The translations under genes and the position numbers were made by a program. 64,000 bases of DNA from Robertkochia marina (lineage in GTDB: Bacteria; Bacteroidota; Bacteroidia; Flavobacteriales; Flavobacteriaceae): NCBI RefSeq assembly GCF_004799345.1, contig NZ_SSMC01000002.1, positions 124,001 to 188,000 of the forward strand, given 5' to 3'. Shown here piece after piece: positions 32,127-41,574 of the stretch. The notes beneath the pieces are model-generated. The model saw only the letters and a list, made by a program, of their open reading frames with translations. It searched no databases and had not been told where the DNA came from. The first letter of the stretch is position 1; the number at the start of each line of letters is the position of its first letter.

Positions 32127-32570
32127 TTAGTCTTTGTTTTGATAAATTTTCTTTTCTGTGATCAGCTCGTGTATGGTCTGAGAAACATTGTAGAACCCTT
32201 GAAGATCCCGTTCACTGACCTGTGATCTTACCATATCATTAAAACGCAAAACCACCTCGCGGGAGATGTCGCGCTTTTCTTTTCCCAGAGGAGTCAGCCT
32301 GATAATAACCCCACGGCCATCCTCCGGATTCGGCGTTCGGTAGATCAGCCCTTTGGTTTCCATATTTTTTAAGATCCTTGACAGGCTGGTAGCCTCCATG
32401 CCCATACGCGGACCCAGGGTAGTGCTGGGGGAACCGTGTTCCGGATCTACGCTCAACAGGGTAAATCCTGTTGCCATGGTGCTGTCAAACTTCTGAGCCT
32501 CTTCATTATACATACGTGTAACGGCCTGCCAAGTAGATCTTAAAACGTAATCTATGGTTTTATCCTTCAT
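32127..32570 (-). CDS. MarR family transcriptional regulator
   Basis: The product is 147 residues with a winged helix of MarR type: LRSTWQAVTRMYN dimer helix, MEATSLSRILKNMETKGLIYR recognition region, and the wing NPEDGRGVIIRLTPLG. It heads the beta-oxidation operon and probably represses it, with an acyl-CoA as a likely ligand (inference from context). The ATG at 32570 lies about 15 bases after the deduced transcription start. A perfect palindrome upstream is a likely operator, so it would also control itself. Confidence 0.9.
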   Translation of the reverse strand: MKDKTIDYVLRSTWQAVTRMYNEEAQKFDSTMATGFTLLSVDPEHGSPSTTLGPRMGMEATSLSRILKNMETKGLIYRTPNPEDGRGVIIRLTPLGKEKRDISREVVLRFNDMVRSQVSERDLQGFYNVSQTIHELITEKKIYQNKD

Positions 32571-32591
32571 TATTTTCCAAGCTGATGTGAT

Positions 32592-32628
32592 CAAATATAC
32601 AAATATTTTATTATGCATGCATAATAAA
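32592..32628 (-). promoter_or_regulatory. Promoter and MarR operator of fad operon
   Basis: On the minus strand TATATTTG (32592-32599) is a perfect -7 box. The palindrome TATTATGCATGCATAATA, extended by two bases on both sides (32607-32628), covers the place of the -33 box. Bound protein would block polymerase. Confidence 0.72.
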
Positions 32629-32670
32629 TAAAATGAATTACCAATATTTTAAGACCTGGTAAATCGCATA

Positions 32671-32699
32671 AAAAAAGCCTCCCGGTAAGGAGGCTTTTA
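32671..32699 (-). terminator. Terminator of acyl-CoA synthetase gene
   Basis: The stem AGCCTCC/GGAGGCT with a six-base loop is followed on the minus strand by T7. It lies 19 bases from the stop and separates this gene from the fad operon promoter. Confidence 0.85.
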
Positions 32700-32717
32700 A
32701 GTTGTTAATGCTAATCT

Positions 32718-34496
32718 TTATGACTCGCGATCGTAGATACGATTGTATAATGATATATACTTCTCTTTGATCACTTTTCGTTTTAATTTCATGGTAGGGG
32801 TCAGGTGCCCGCCATCAATGGTCCATACATCGGGGGTAAGTTCAAACTTCTTGATCTTTTCCCATTTCCCGAAACGCTCATTGTAGTGGTCTACCTCTTC
32901 CTGTATACGGTCAATTACGCGTTGATCTTTGATCATGCTCTCATGATCGCCGTTGAATTGATAATTATGACGGCGTGCCCATTCTTCAACAAATTCAAAG
33001 GCCGGTTGAATAAGTGCAGCCGGCATTTTTTCGCCTTCACCCACCACCATGATCTGTTCAATAAAGCGCGATTGCTTCATGTCATTTTCAATGAGCTGAG
33101 GGGCAACATATTTTCCGCCGGAGGTTTTAAACATTTCTTTTTTACGGTCGGTGATCTTCAGGAACCCATCTTGATCGATCTCTCCGATGTCTCCCGTATG
33201 AAAGTAATCGCCTGTCATGACATCAGCGGTGCGCTCAGGGTCTTTATAGTACCCCATCATCACATTAGGGCCTTTACATAAGATCTCTCCGTCTTCTGCG
33301 ATCTTCACTTCGACTCCGGAAACGATACGCCCTACACTTCCTATCTTCCATCCGCGGTTGTTCTGATCATTCACGGCAATTACCGGCGAAGTTTCAGTAA
33401 GACCATAACCTTCCATAACAGGCATGCCTGCAGCTCCGAAAACACGGGCCAGGGTAGGTTGCAGGGCTGCACTTCCGGAAACAAGAATCTTCAGGTTGCC
33501 TCCAAGCCCTTCCTGCCATTTGCTGAAGATCAGTTTCCTGGCAATGCTCAGTTTGAACTCGTACCATGCGCCATTGGCATTGTAAGGCTCATATTGTTTT
33601 CCGAGCTCGATGGCCCAGAAGAATAAATTTCTTTTGATACCTGTAAGCTCAGCTCCCTTGGCATAGATCTTATCGTATACTTTTTCAAGTAGTCTTGGAA
33701 CTACCGTCATCACTTCCGGACGAACCTCTTTAAGGTTGTCGCTTATTTTTTCGATCGATTCGGCAAAATAAATGCTGATACCACAGTATTGATACAAATA
33801 GGTAACCATGCGTTCAAAAATGTGGCAGATAGGTAAAAAGCTTAATGCTTTATCACCTTCAGATAAGGGTACACGTTCGTCACTTGCTTTTACGTTAGAA
33901 ACGATGTTGTTATGAGAAAGCATTACACCCTTAGGCTTTCCGGTGGTTCCTGAGGTATAGATAATGGTGGCCAGGTCTTCCGGTTTAACAGCAGCCTTAA
34001 TCGCGTCTAGCTCTTTCTGGTTGGCTTCGTTCTTGCCGGTTTCCAGGATCTCTTTGTAATTTTTGGCCCCTTCGATCTCATCAAAAGTATATACTTCCTT
34101 GAGTGAAGCTACCTGGTCTTTTATACTGTTCACCTTTGTTAGTAACTCCTGGTCTGAAACGATACAGTAGGTAGATTCAGAGTGGTTCAGGATGTAGGCG
34201 TAATCTTCTTCAGAAATGGTTGGGTAAATAGGAACGTTCACTGCTCCGGCCTGCAGGATCCCATAATCGGCTATATGCCATTCAGTGCGGTTGGTAGAAG
34301 AGATCACTGCGATCTTATCTCCCGCCTTAACACCCATGTTAAGGAGTCCGCGACTAAACTGGTCAATAAGACGTATAAATTCTTTGGTAGAGGTCTCTAC
34401 CCATTTTTCATTGTATTTTGTGCAAAAAGCAACCTTCAGCTCATGATTTTTCAGCTGATATTGAGGGAAATCAAATATCCGGGTAACGTTGGTCAT
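32718..34496 (-). CDS. Long-chain acyl-CoA synthetase (AMP-forming)
   Basis: The 592-residue ANL-superfamily enzyme activates fatty acids to acyl-CoA with ATP. Motifs are YTSGTTGKPKGVMLSHNN (AMP binding, about 187), GYGLTETSPV (about 375), YFHTGDIGEIDQDGFLKI and TDRKKEMFKTSGGKYV. The C-terminal lysine domain is present. It lies just upstream of the MarR/beta-oxidation operon, on the same strand but with its own terminator, and feeds that pathway. Confidence 0.92.
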   Translation of the reverse strand: MTNVTRIFDFPQYQLKNHELKVAFCTKYNEKWVETSTKEFIRLIDQFSRGLLNMGVKAGDKIAVISSTNRTEWHIADYGILQAGAVNVPIYPTISEEDYAYILNHSESTYCIVSDQELLTKVNSIKDQVASLKEVYTFDEIEGAKNYKEILETGKNEANQKELDAIKAAVKPEDLATIIYTSGTTGKPKGVMLSHNNIVSNVKASDERVPLSEGDKALSFLPICHIFERMVTYLYQYCGISIYFAESIEKISDNLKEVRPEVMTVVPRLLEKVYDKIYAKGAELTGIKRNLFFWAIELGKQYEPYNANGAWYEFKLSIARKLIFSKWQEGLGGNLKILVSGSAALQPTLARVFGAAGMPVMEGYGLTETSPVIAVNDQNNRGWKIGSVGRIVSGVEVKIAEDGEILCKGPNVMMGYYKDPERTADVMTGDYFHTGDIGEIDQDGFLKITDRKKEMFKTSGGKYVAPQLIENDMKQSRFIEQIMVVGEGEKMPAALIQPAFEFVEEWARRHNYQFNGDHESMIKDQRVIDRIQEEVDHYNERFGKWEKIKKFELTPDVWTIDGGHLTPTMKLKRKVIKEKYISLYNRIYDRES

Positions 34497-34559
34497 TCTT
34501 AATCATTTTTCGGTGTTGCAAAATATAAAAATTTAGCCACAAAAAATCATATCCATAAA

Positions 34560-34589
34560 AAAAGGAGTTGCCGGTTAGCAACTCCTTAA
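34560..34589 (-). terminator. Terminator of purL
   Basis: The stem AAGGAGTTGC/GCAACTCCTT with a six-base loop is followed on the minus strand by T7. It starts about 25 bases after the purL stop. Confidence 0.87.
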
Positions 34590-34612
34590 TTATTAGGGGG
34601 TAATATTGTGAA

Positions 34613-37600
34613 TTATTTCTTTTCAAGCCATTTTCTCGCATTCACAAAGGCTTCGATCCAGGGCGAAACTTCATCTTTCCTGTCTTCCGGGTAATACGCC
34701 CAGTTCCATGGGAAAGTAGATCGTTCCAGGTGTGGCATCATAACCAGGTGCCTTCCGGACTCATCGGTCATCATAGCTGTATTATAGTCAGATCCGTTAG
34801 GATTCGCAGGATAACCTTCATATCCATACTTCCCGACAATATTATAACGGTCTTCCGCATAAGGGAAGCTAAACTTACCCTCTCCGTGAGCAGCCCAGAT
34901 ACCCAGGGTGCTTCCTGCCAGGCTGGATAGCATTACCGAATTGTTCTCTTCGATCTTAACTGAGGTGAAATTACACTCAAACTTGTGCGAATCATTGTGG
35001 AGCATTTTAGGCTTCTCTTCATGATCAGGGTTAATAAGTCCCAGTTCTACGAACAGCTGACATCCGTTACAGACTCCAAGCGACAAGGTATCTTCACGCT
35101 CAAAGAATTTATTCAGGGCACTATTGGCCTTTTCGTTATACAAAAATGCACCGGCCCATCCTTTGGCGCTTCCCAATACATCAGAATTGGAGAACCCACC
35201 TACGGCAGCGATGAACTGAATATCTTCAAGGGTTTCTCTTCCGCTGATGAGGTCGGTCATGTGAACGTCTTTCACATCAAACCCGGCCAGGTACATGGCG
35301 TTAGCCATTTCCCTTTCTGAGTTACTTCCTTTTTCGCGAATAATAGCTGCTTTAATTCGTTTTTCCGGTGCAACAGCCTCCGGGCGGGTTCCGGTAAAAT
35401 TCGCCGGGAATTCGTATTTCAGAGGTTGATTTTTATAATTTACAAAGCGCTCTTCAGCTTTTACAGGACCACTTTGTTTACGGTCTAACAAATAAGAGGT
35501 TTTATACCATATGTCTCTCATTCGGGTAATGCTGAATGAAAAAGCATCATCGTTGTTTTTAAGCTGCAGTCGGTCACCTTCTACAACACTTCCTATCTTT
35601 TGGTAGCTTAGCCCGTTTTCATTCAGAACAGCTTCGAGAGCCTGGTCATCCTTTGCCTGGAAGACCACAGAAATATTTTCATTGAAGAGAGTCTTAACTG
35701 AGTCGCCTTCACCAAGGGAGCTCAGATCGATCTGTGCGCCAAGATGGTCGGTGGCAAAACACATCTCAAGCAGGGTTGTAATTAAACCTCCGCTGGCAAC
35801 ATCATGACCTGCGATCACCTGTTCGTCTCTGATCAGGCTTTGAAGCGTATCAAATGCCTTGGCCAGGTAGGCAGCGTCTTCTACTCCGGCTCCTTTCGTA
35901 CCGATGGTGTTCATTACCTGGGCAAAAGAAGTACCTCCTATTTCAAGACCGGTACCGGAAAGGTTCATATAGTACAGGCTGCCTCCGTCTTTTTGGAGAA
36001 CCGGGGTAACCACCTTGTTAATGTCATTGCAATTACCCGCTGCAGAAATAATTACCGTTCCCGGTGCTATTACCTCTTCATTCGGGTATTTCTGTTTCAT
36101 CGACAGGGAGTCTTTTCCTGTCGGGATATTAATGCCCAGTTGGATGGCAAAATCAGAACATCCTTCTACAGCCTCATAAAGTCGTGCGTCTTCTCCCTCA
36201 TTCTTACAGGGCCACATCCAGTTGGCAGAGAGTGAGACAGACTTCAAACCGTTTTTCATCGGTGCCCAGACAATATTGGTCAGGGCTTCAGCGATGGCTA
36301 CACGGCTACCTGCTACTGGATCGATCAGGGCCAGTACAGGGGCATGGCCAATAGAGGTGGCTATACCTTCTTTCCCCTGATAATCAAGGGCCATAACCCC
36401 GCAATTACTTAGTGGCAACTGAAGCGGACCTACACATTGTTGTTGGGCTACGCGTCCGCTTACACAGCGGTCAACCTTATTGGTAAGCCAGTCTTTACAT
36501 GCTACGGCCTCTAATTGCAATACCTGCTCCAGGTAGTTCGGAATATCGTTTGTATTGTATTCAGGGGCTTTGTAGTTTCTTTCTATCTTCCGGTCGTTCA
36601 TGATGGTTTTAGGAGAACTGCCGAACATATCTGCCATTTCCAGATCCATGGGTTTATCACCGGTAGTGCCTGAAGCAAAAGTAAAGCGGTGGTCTCCGGT
36701 TACTTCTCCTACCTCATACATGGGCGATCGTTCTCTTTCTGCGATCTTGCGAAGTTTTTCGGTGTGTTCCTGGCTGATGACCAGTCCCATACGTTCCTGG
36801 CTTTCGTTTCCTATCAGTTCTTTGAGGGAAAGGGTAGGGTCTCCTACCGGGAGTTTGTCGGTGTTGATGGTTCCTCCTGTTTCCTCTACCAATTCAGAAA
36901 GACAGTTCAGGTGACCACCGGCCCCGTGATCGTGAATAGAGATGATCTCATTGGTATCGCTTTCCACCATTCCTCTAACAGCATTGGCGACCCGCTTTTG
37001 CATTTCAGGATTAGAACGCTGTATAGCGTTCAGTTCGATCCCGCTGCTGAATTCGCCGGTATCGGCAGAAGAAACAGCGGCACCTCCCATTCCAATGCGA
37101 TAATTATCGCCTCCCATCACTACGATCTTGTCGTTCTTTTTAGGAGTGGCTTTTTGAGCCTGGCTTGCCTTTCCGTAACCGATTCCCCCGGCGAGCATGA
37201 TTACTTTGTCGAAACCTAATTTACGGGCTTCTTCTTCATGTTCAAAGGTCAGTACCGATCCGGCGATCAGGGGTTGTCCAAATTTGTTTCCAAAATCGGA
37301 AGCTCCGTTAGATGCCTTTATGAGAATGTCCATGGGCGTCTGATAAAGCCAGTCGCGTTCGGCCATTTTTTGCTCCCACGGACGGTTTTCTTCAAGCCTG
37401 GAATAAGAGGTCATGTATACGGCAGTACCTGCCATGGGTATAGAACCCTGCCCGCCTGCAAGTCGATCGCGAATCTCACCACCCGAACCGGTAGCAGCTC
37501 CGTTAAATGGTTCTACCGTGGTAGGGAAATTGTGAGTTTCTGCCTTGAGAGATATCACGGAATCAAATTCCTTGATCTCATAAAAATCCGGTTTTTCTGG

Positions 37601-38278
37601 ACTCTTGGGGGCAAACTGTTGTACTCGCGGACCTTTTACAAAGGCCACATTATCTTTATAAGCAGAAACGATATCGTTAGGATGGGCCTCAGAGGTCTTG
37701 CGGATCATCTTGAAGAGCGATACCGGCTTTTCTTCACCATCAATCACGAAGGTGCCATTGAAGATCTTATGGCGGCAATGCTCAGAATTGATCTGGGCAA
37801 ATCCGTATACCTCGGCATCGGTGAGTTGGCGGTTTAGTCGTTTTGAAAGATCTTCCAGGTAAGCGATCTCTTCTTCGCTGAGTGCCAGTCCTTCTTGTTG
37901 GTTATAGGCGGCAATGTCAGTGATCTTTTCTATAGGCTTAGGATCCATGTGAATGTCAAAAATATCCTGGCCTAAACTGGAGAATTTCTGGCTTAACATG
38001 GGGTCGTAATCCTTGTCGTCGGCGGTGGTAGCTATAAACTCCTCAATACGAATGAGCCCGGTGATCCCCATATTCTGGGTGATCTCTACCGCGTTGGTAC
38101 TCCATGGGGTTACCATGGCTGCTCTTGGCCCAATAAAGTATTGGTCAATAGTCTCAAGCCCGGTCTCGGGTTGGTCGCCAAATAGCCATGTAAGTTTTGA
38201 AATATCTTCTTTAGTGAGTTCTCGGGAGGTTTGAACTGCAAAAACCTTCTCTGTTGGGTTTCCGAAGAAAACGATCAT
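34613..38278 (-). CDS. purL: Phosphoribosylformylglycinamidine synthase
   Basis: The 1221-residue single-chain FGAM synthase catalyses the ATP- and glutamine-dependent fourth step of purine synthesis. The synthase part contains LKAETHNFPTTVEPFNGAATGSGGEIRD and the repeated HDVASGG type motif (IAGHDVASGG), and the C-terminal third is a class I glutamine amidotransferase with the nucleophile in GVCNGCQLFVELG. The large fused form is the same architecture as in proteobacteria. It stands alone, with a terminator downstream. Confidence 0.96.
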   Translation of the reverse strand: MIVFFGNPTEKVFAVQTSRELTKEDISKLTWLFGDQPETGLETIDQYFIGPRAAMVTPWSTNAVEITQNMGITGLIRIEEFIATTADDKDYDPMLSQKFSSLGQDIFDIHMDPKPIEKITDIAAYNQQEGLALSEEEIAYLEDLSKRLNRQLTDAEVYGFAQINSEHCRHKIFNGTFVIDGEEKPVSLFKMIRKTSEAHPNDIVSAYKDNVAFVKGPRVQQFAPKSPEKPDFYEIKEFDSVISLKAETHNFPTTVEPFNGAATGSGGEIRDRLAGGQGSIPMAGTAVYMTSYSRLEENRPWEQKMAERDWLYQTPMDILIKASNGASDFGNKFGQPLIAGSVLTFEHEEEARKLGFDKVIMLAGGIGYGKASQAQKATPKKNDKIVVMGGDNYRIGMGGAAVSSADTGEFSSGIELNAIQRSNPEMQKRVANAVRGMVESDTNEIISIHDHGAGGHLNCLSELVEETGGTINTDKLPVGDPTLSLKELIGNESQERMGLVISQEHTEKLRKIAERERSPMYEVGEVTGDHRFTFASGTTGDKPMDLEMADMFGSSPKTIMNDRKIERNYKAPEYNTNDIPNYLEQVLQLEAVACKDWLTNKVDRCVSGRVAQQQCVGPLQLPLSNCGVMALDYQGKEGIATSIGHAPVLALIDPVAGSRVAIAEALTNIVWAPMKNGLKSVSLSANWMWPCKNEGEDARLYEAVEGCSDFAIQLGINIPTGKDSLSMKQKYPNEEVIAPGTVIISAAGNCNDINKVVTPVLQKDGGSLYYMNLSGTGLEIGGTSFAQVMNTIGTKGAGVEDAAYLAKAFDTLQSLIRDEQVIAGHDVASGGLITTLLEMCFATDHLGAQIDLSSLGEGDSVKTLFNENISVVFQAKDDQALEAVLNENGLSYQKIGSVVEGDRLQLKNNDDAFSFSITRMRDIWYKTSYLLDRKQSGPVKAEERFVNYKNQPLKYEFPANFTGTRPEAVAPEKRIKAAIIREKGSNSEREMANAMYLAGFDVKDVHMTDLISGRETLEDIQFIAAVGGFSNSDVLGSAKGWAGAFLYNEKANSALNKFFEREDTLSLGVCNGCQLFVELGLINPDHEEKPKMLHNDSHKFECNFTSVKIEENNSVMLSSLAGSTLGIWAAHGEGKFSFPYAEDRYNIVGKYGYEGYPANPNGSDYNTAMMTDESGRHLVMMPHLERSTFPWNWAYYPEDRKDEVSPWIEAFVNARKWLEKK

Positions 38279-38538
38279 AAAACGCTAAATTTGGGTCCTT
38301 TTCAGTGTTGGACCGATGAATGATTTTGAAAGCGCAAAAATACAATTTTCCTTTCAATAACGCTGATTATTTTCCTGATTACTTATGTCTGAGTGAACCC
38401 TGCCTCAGGGGAATTATGTTCGTCAGGTTGCTCTTTCCGGAGGGCGCTTCAAGCAGATCAAACACCGTCCGGGTGCGGTCGGAAAAAAGCCGGATAGCGT
38501 GTATTATAAAAAAGATGGGGGGTGTGATATTGAGCAGA

Positions 38539-38667
38539 TCACTCTTCAGGTGCAACTACTTCGGTTTGGGTTTCCTGAATTTCATTTTCTTCCCCGTCAC
38601 AGTCGATCATAAACAGGGCCAGAATAAAACCAAGGAGTATAGCCAGGTAAATGGTTCTTTTTTTCAT
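38539..38667 (-). CDS. Small putative membrane peptide, 42 aa
   Basis: The short frame begins MKKRTIYLAILLGFILALFMIDCD and continues with an acidic tail ENEIQETQTEVVAPEE. A basic start, a hydrophobic stretch and a cysteine at 24 give it the look of a small anchored peptide or lipoprotein. ATG follows an A-rich region. The remaining bases between purL and the next gene show nothing I can identify. Confidence 0.5.
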   Translation of the reverse strand: MKKRTIYLAILLGFILALFMIDCDGEENEIQETQTEVVAPEE

Positions 38668-38774
38668 TTGTAGTGGTATTATTCGCTAAAGGTTCGCCTG
38701 AAACATTTTCAGGTGAATACCTAATGTAAGTATAAACCACTAAATATCAATAAGATAATTGTTTTTATGCACTT

Positions 38775-39995
38775 TTATTTGGTGGGCTTCTTTTTTAGTA
38801 AGGCCATATAAAACCCATCAAATCCGGATTGAGAAGCAAGTATCTTTTTATCTTTTACCAATTCGAACTGTTTTCCCTGGTCGGTGTTGAGAAATGTTTT
38901 AACCTGTTCGTGGTTTTCTGAAGGCAGAATAGAGCAGGTGGCGTAGACCAAAAGCCCGTCGTCTTTGACCATTTTAGAATAGTCCTGTAGGATCTCTTGC
39001 TGGGTTTGTCTGATCTGTTGTAAAAATTCCGGCTGTAGTTTCCATTTGGCATCAGGATTTCTTCGAAGTACCCCTAAACCGCTGCAGGGAGCGTCGATAA
39101 GCACCCTGTCGGCCTTGCCGTGAAGTTTTTTAATGGTTTTAGAATTTTCTATAACCCTGGTCTCAATATTATGGGCGCCGTTTCTTCTGCTTCTTCTTTT
39201 GAGTTCATGAAGTTTGTTGCCGTAAATATCCATGGCAACGATCTGCCCTTTATTCTCCATCAGGCTTGCCAGGTGGAGCGTTTTTCCGCCGGCACCTGCA
39301 CAGGTATCAATCACTCTCATGCCTGGTTCCGGTTGAAGGAAGGGAGCTACCAGTTGAGACGAGGCGTCCTGAACTTCGAACCATCCATTTTTGAAGGCTT
39401 CTGTTTTAAAAACATTGGCGCGCTCTTCCAATACAAGAGCATCAGGGAGTCCTTTGAGCTCCTGGGTGTGAATGTGCTCTTCTGCCAGCGACTTCTTCAA
39501 AGTTTTTTTATCCGTTTTTAAGGTATTTACCCGAAGTATAACATTTGCTTGTTCATTGAGGGCGTGGATCTCTTTTTCCCAGAGTTCTTCTCCCAGTTCC
39601 TGTACGCCCAGCTCATCAAGCCAGTCTGGTATTGATTCTCTATACTTTCGGGTCTGGCTTAACTCATCAAATTTCCCTTTAATTCGGCGTACGGGAGTTC
39701 CTTCAAGCTGTTTCCAGTCAGGCAGACGATGGCCGCGTAGCACAGCCCAAACGGCAAATACCCGCCAGAGGTTATCCCTGTTATAAGGCGGATTTACCGC
39801 CGCGATCACGGTGTACAGTCGTTTCCAACGTACGATCTCATAAATGGTTTCAGCTATAAAAGCCCGGTCACGGGCCCCCCAGCGCTTGTCGCGCTTTAAA
39901 AGTTTTTCAACCACCTTGTCGGCGTATTCCTTTTCATTAAAGATCTTATCTAATCCGTCGATAACCGCGTAAACAAGGTTTCTGTGTAGTCTCAT
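38775..39995 (-). CDS. RsmB/NOP family rRNA cytosine methyltransferase
   Basis: The product is about 406 residues and belongs to the SAM-dependent m5C methyltransferases of the RsmB/NSUN type. The SAM site DTCAGAGGKTLHLASLME, the proline-cysteine motif DAPCSGLGVLRRNPD and the second catalytic cysteine in YATCSILPSEN are present. The N-terminal part resembles the NusB-like region. I chose the ATG at 39995; the frame is open 24 codons further but would overlap the divergent gene's promoter. The likely target is 16S rRNA. Confidence 0.9.
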   Translation of the reverse strand: MRLHRNLVYAVIDGLDKIFNEKEYADKVVEKLLKRDKRWGARDRAFIAETIYEIVRWKRLYTVIAAVNPPYNRDNLWRVFAVWAVLRGHRLPDWKQLEGTPVRRIKGKFDELSQTRKYRESIPDWLDELGVQELGEELWEKEIHALNEQANVILRVNTLKTDKKTLKKSLAEEHIHTQELKGLPDALVLEERANVFKTEAFKNGWFEVQDASSQLVAPFLQPEPGMRVIDTCAGAGGKTLHLASLMENKGQIVAMDIYGNKLHELKRRSRRNGAHNIETRVIENSKTIKKLHGKADRVLIDAPCSGLGVLRRNPDAKWKLQPEFLQQIRQTQQEILQDYSKMVKDDGLLVYATCSILPSENHEQVKTFLNTDQGKQFELVKDKKILASQSGFDGFYMALLKKKPTK

Positions 39996-40070
39996 TGCCG
40001 TAAAATAATTGTTTGCAAAGGTATTGCTTTGTTCACTATTAAACTTAATTTTAGCCTCAAAATCCATCCT

Positions 40071-41105
40071 ATGTTTCGTTATTTATTCCTGTTGATCCTG
40101 TTGGTGTCTTGTGCTTCAGAGCCTGAATTTGTACCCCGGAATTTTACGGAGGTTCAGGTTGAAGAGATCTTTTCTGATTCTGTAAGCATTCGGGCTATTA
40201 CCCTGATGGGAAGAAACCTGGCCTTTGCAGGTTCAGAGAATACCTATGGCATTTATAATTACAACGAAGACGCCGTAAGAACATCCCAACTGAGAATAGA
40301 TAGTGTGCATACTGAATTTCGTGCTGTAGCGGCTACCAGTGAAGATTTCTTTATGTTGAGCGTAGGTAATCCGGCCCTGCTGTTCAAAACCGGGGAAGGC
40401 GGTAAAATGTTACCGGTATACCTGGAAGAACACGAGAAGGTATTTTATGATTCCATGGATTTTTGGAATGATATGGAAGGGATCGCCATGGGAGATCCTA
40501 CTGATGGCTGTATCTCTGTGATCATTACCCGCGATGGTGGCCGAACCTGGAAGAAGCTGCCCTGCAGTGCCTTGCCTGCTGCTGAAGAAGGAGAGGCGGC
40601 CTTTGCCGCCAGTAACACCAATATAGCTATTGTTGGCGATCATACCTGGATAGCTACAGGAGGTTCGCGTTCAGGAATACTGTATTCTCCTGATAAAGGG
40701 CAAACGTGGCAGCTCTTTGATACTCCTGTAGTTCAGGGAGAGGCTACTCAGGGAATCTACTCTATCGACTTTTATGATGAGAATAATGGATTTGCCATAG
40801 GAGGCGATTATACCAAGCCGGAACAAAATGCCGCAAACAAGGCGGTGACCACAGATGGGGGTAAAACCTGGAAACTGGTGGGAGCGGACGTAGACCCTGG
40901 TTACCTTTCCTGTGTACAGTACATCCCCGGCAGGGAAGGGAAGGAGCTGGTAGCTCTTGGCTTTCAGGGCATATACTTTTCCAACGATGCCGGTTCTACC
41001 TTTAATAAGATATCTGAGGAGGCCTTTTATACCCTTAGATTCAATAGTGATTCAACCGCATTTGCCGCCGGAAAGAACCGGATAGCCAAATTGACCTTCA
41101 AATAA
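40071..41105 (+). CDS. Lipoprotein with Ycf48-like beta-propeller
   Basis: The product is 344 residues, with a lipobox (LLVSC, Cys about 14) and repeats typical of BNR/Ycf48-like sortilin propellers: ITRDGGRTWKKLP, YSPDKGQTWQLF, TTDGGKTWKLV and SNDAGSTFNKI, each with the Asp-x-Gly-x-Thr-Trp pattern. The function is unknown; in Bacteroidota such proteins are annotated as oxidoreductase or glycosyl-hydrolase-like without proof. The upstream start at 40029 adds a non-signal segment and was rejected. It diverges from the methyltransferase gene, 75 bases away. Confidence 0.85.
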   Translation: MFRYLFLLILLVSCASEPEFVPRNFTEVQVEEIFSDSVSIRAITLMGRNLAFAGSENTYGIYNYNEDAVRTSQLRIDSVHTEFRAVAATSEDFFMLSVGNPALLFKTGEGGKMLPVYLEEHEKVFYDSMDFWNDMEGIAMGDPTDGCISVIITRDGGRTWKKLPCSALPAAEEGEAAFAASNTNIAIVGDHTWIATGGSRSGILYSPDKGQTWQLFDTPVVQGEATQGIYSIDFYDENNGFAIGGDYTKPEQNAANKAVTTDGGKTWKLVGADVDPGYLSCVQYIPGREGKELVALGFQGIYFSNDAGSTFNKISEEAFYTLRFNSDSTAFAAGKNRIAKLTFK

Positions 41106-41115
41106 TTAGATCGGG

Positions 41116-41562
41116 TTACCTTTTTTGACCCTGACGTCTGTCCTGAAGCTTTTTTAGAAGTTCTCTTTTGAATCTCTCTTCATAGATGTCGAGGTAGAGT
41201 GCTTTTTTGGCACCCAGCAGTTCAGGAGAGTACTCCCTGAAACTTATCTCGGTTTGGGCAATTTCTTTTCGGAGGGCAACAACTCTCTTCTGTGTCTCAA
41301 TTGCTTCCTTTTCAGAGACCTTCTCAGGGTCTTTCCGGGATATTTCTCTAAGGGTTTGCCCTAGTGATGCTTTTAGATCAAAGACCAGGTTTTCGTATTC
41401 ATTATAAGCCGGCCAGAATTCGGCAGCTTCCTCAGGGGTGAGCTCCAGCTTTTCGGTGAGATAGGCTACTTTGAGCGATTTGATGCGTTCTCTTCTGTTT
41501 TCCTGGGCCTCAACCTGGAATCCCAGTAGAAGTACTAAAGTGGTTATGAGTATGTTTTTCAT
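41116..41562 (-). CDS. Spy/CpxP-like periplasmic protein
   Basis: The product is 148 residues with a signal peptide ending VEAQ and a mature helical part with the repeats LTPEEAAEFWPAYNEYEN and YSPELLGAKKALYLDIYEERF, typical of the LTXXQ-containing Spy/CpxP family of periplasmic chaperone-like sensors. It is the third gene of an operon with an ECF sigma factor and a membrane protein, 12 bases after the latter. A sensory role in this sigma pathway is inferred. Confidence 0.82.
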   Translation of the reverse strand: MKNILITTLVLLLGFQVEAQENRRERIKSLKVAYLTEKLELTPEEAAEFWPAYNEYENLVFDLKASLGQTLREISRKDPEKVSEKEAIETQKRVVALRKEIAQTEISFREYSPELLGAKKALYLDIYEERFKRELLKKLQDRRQGQKR

Positions 41563-41574
41563 TATAAATGGATT

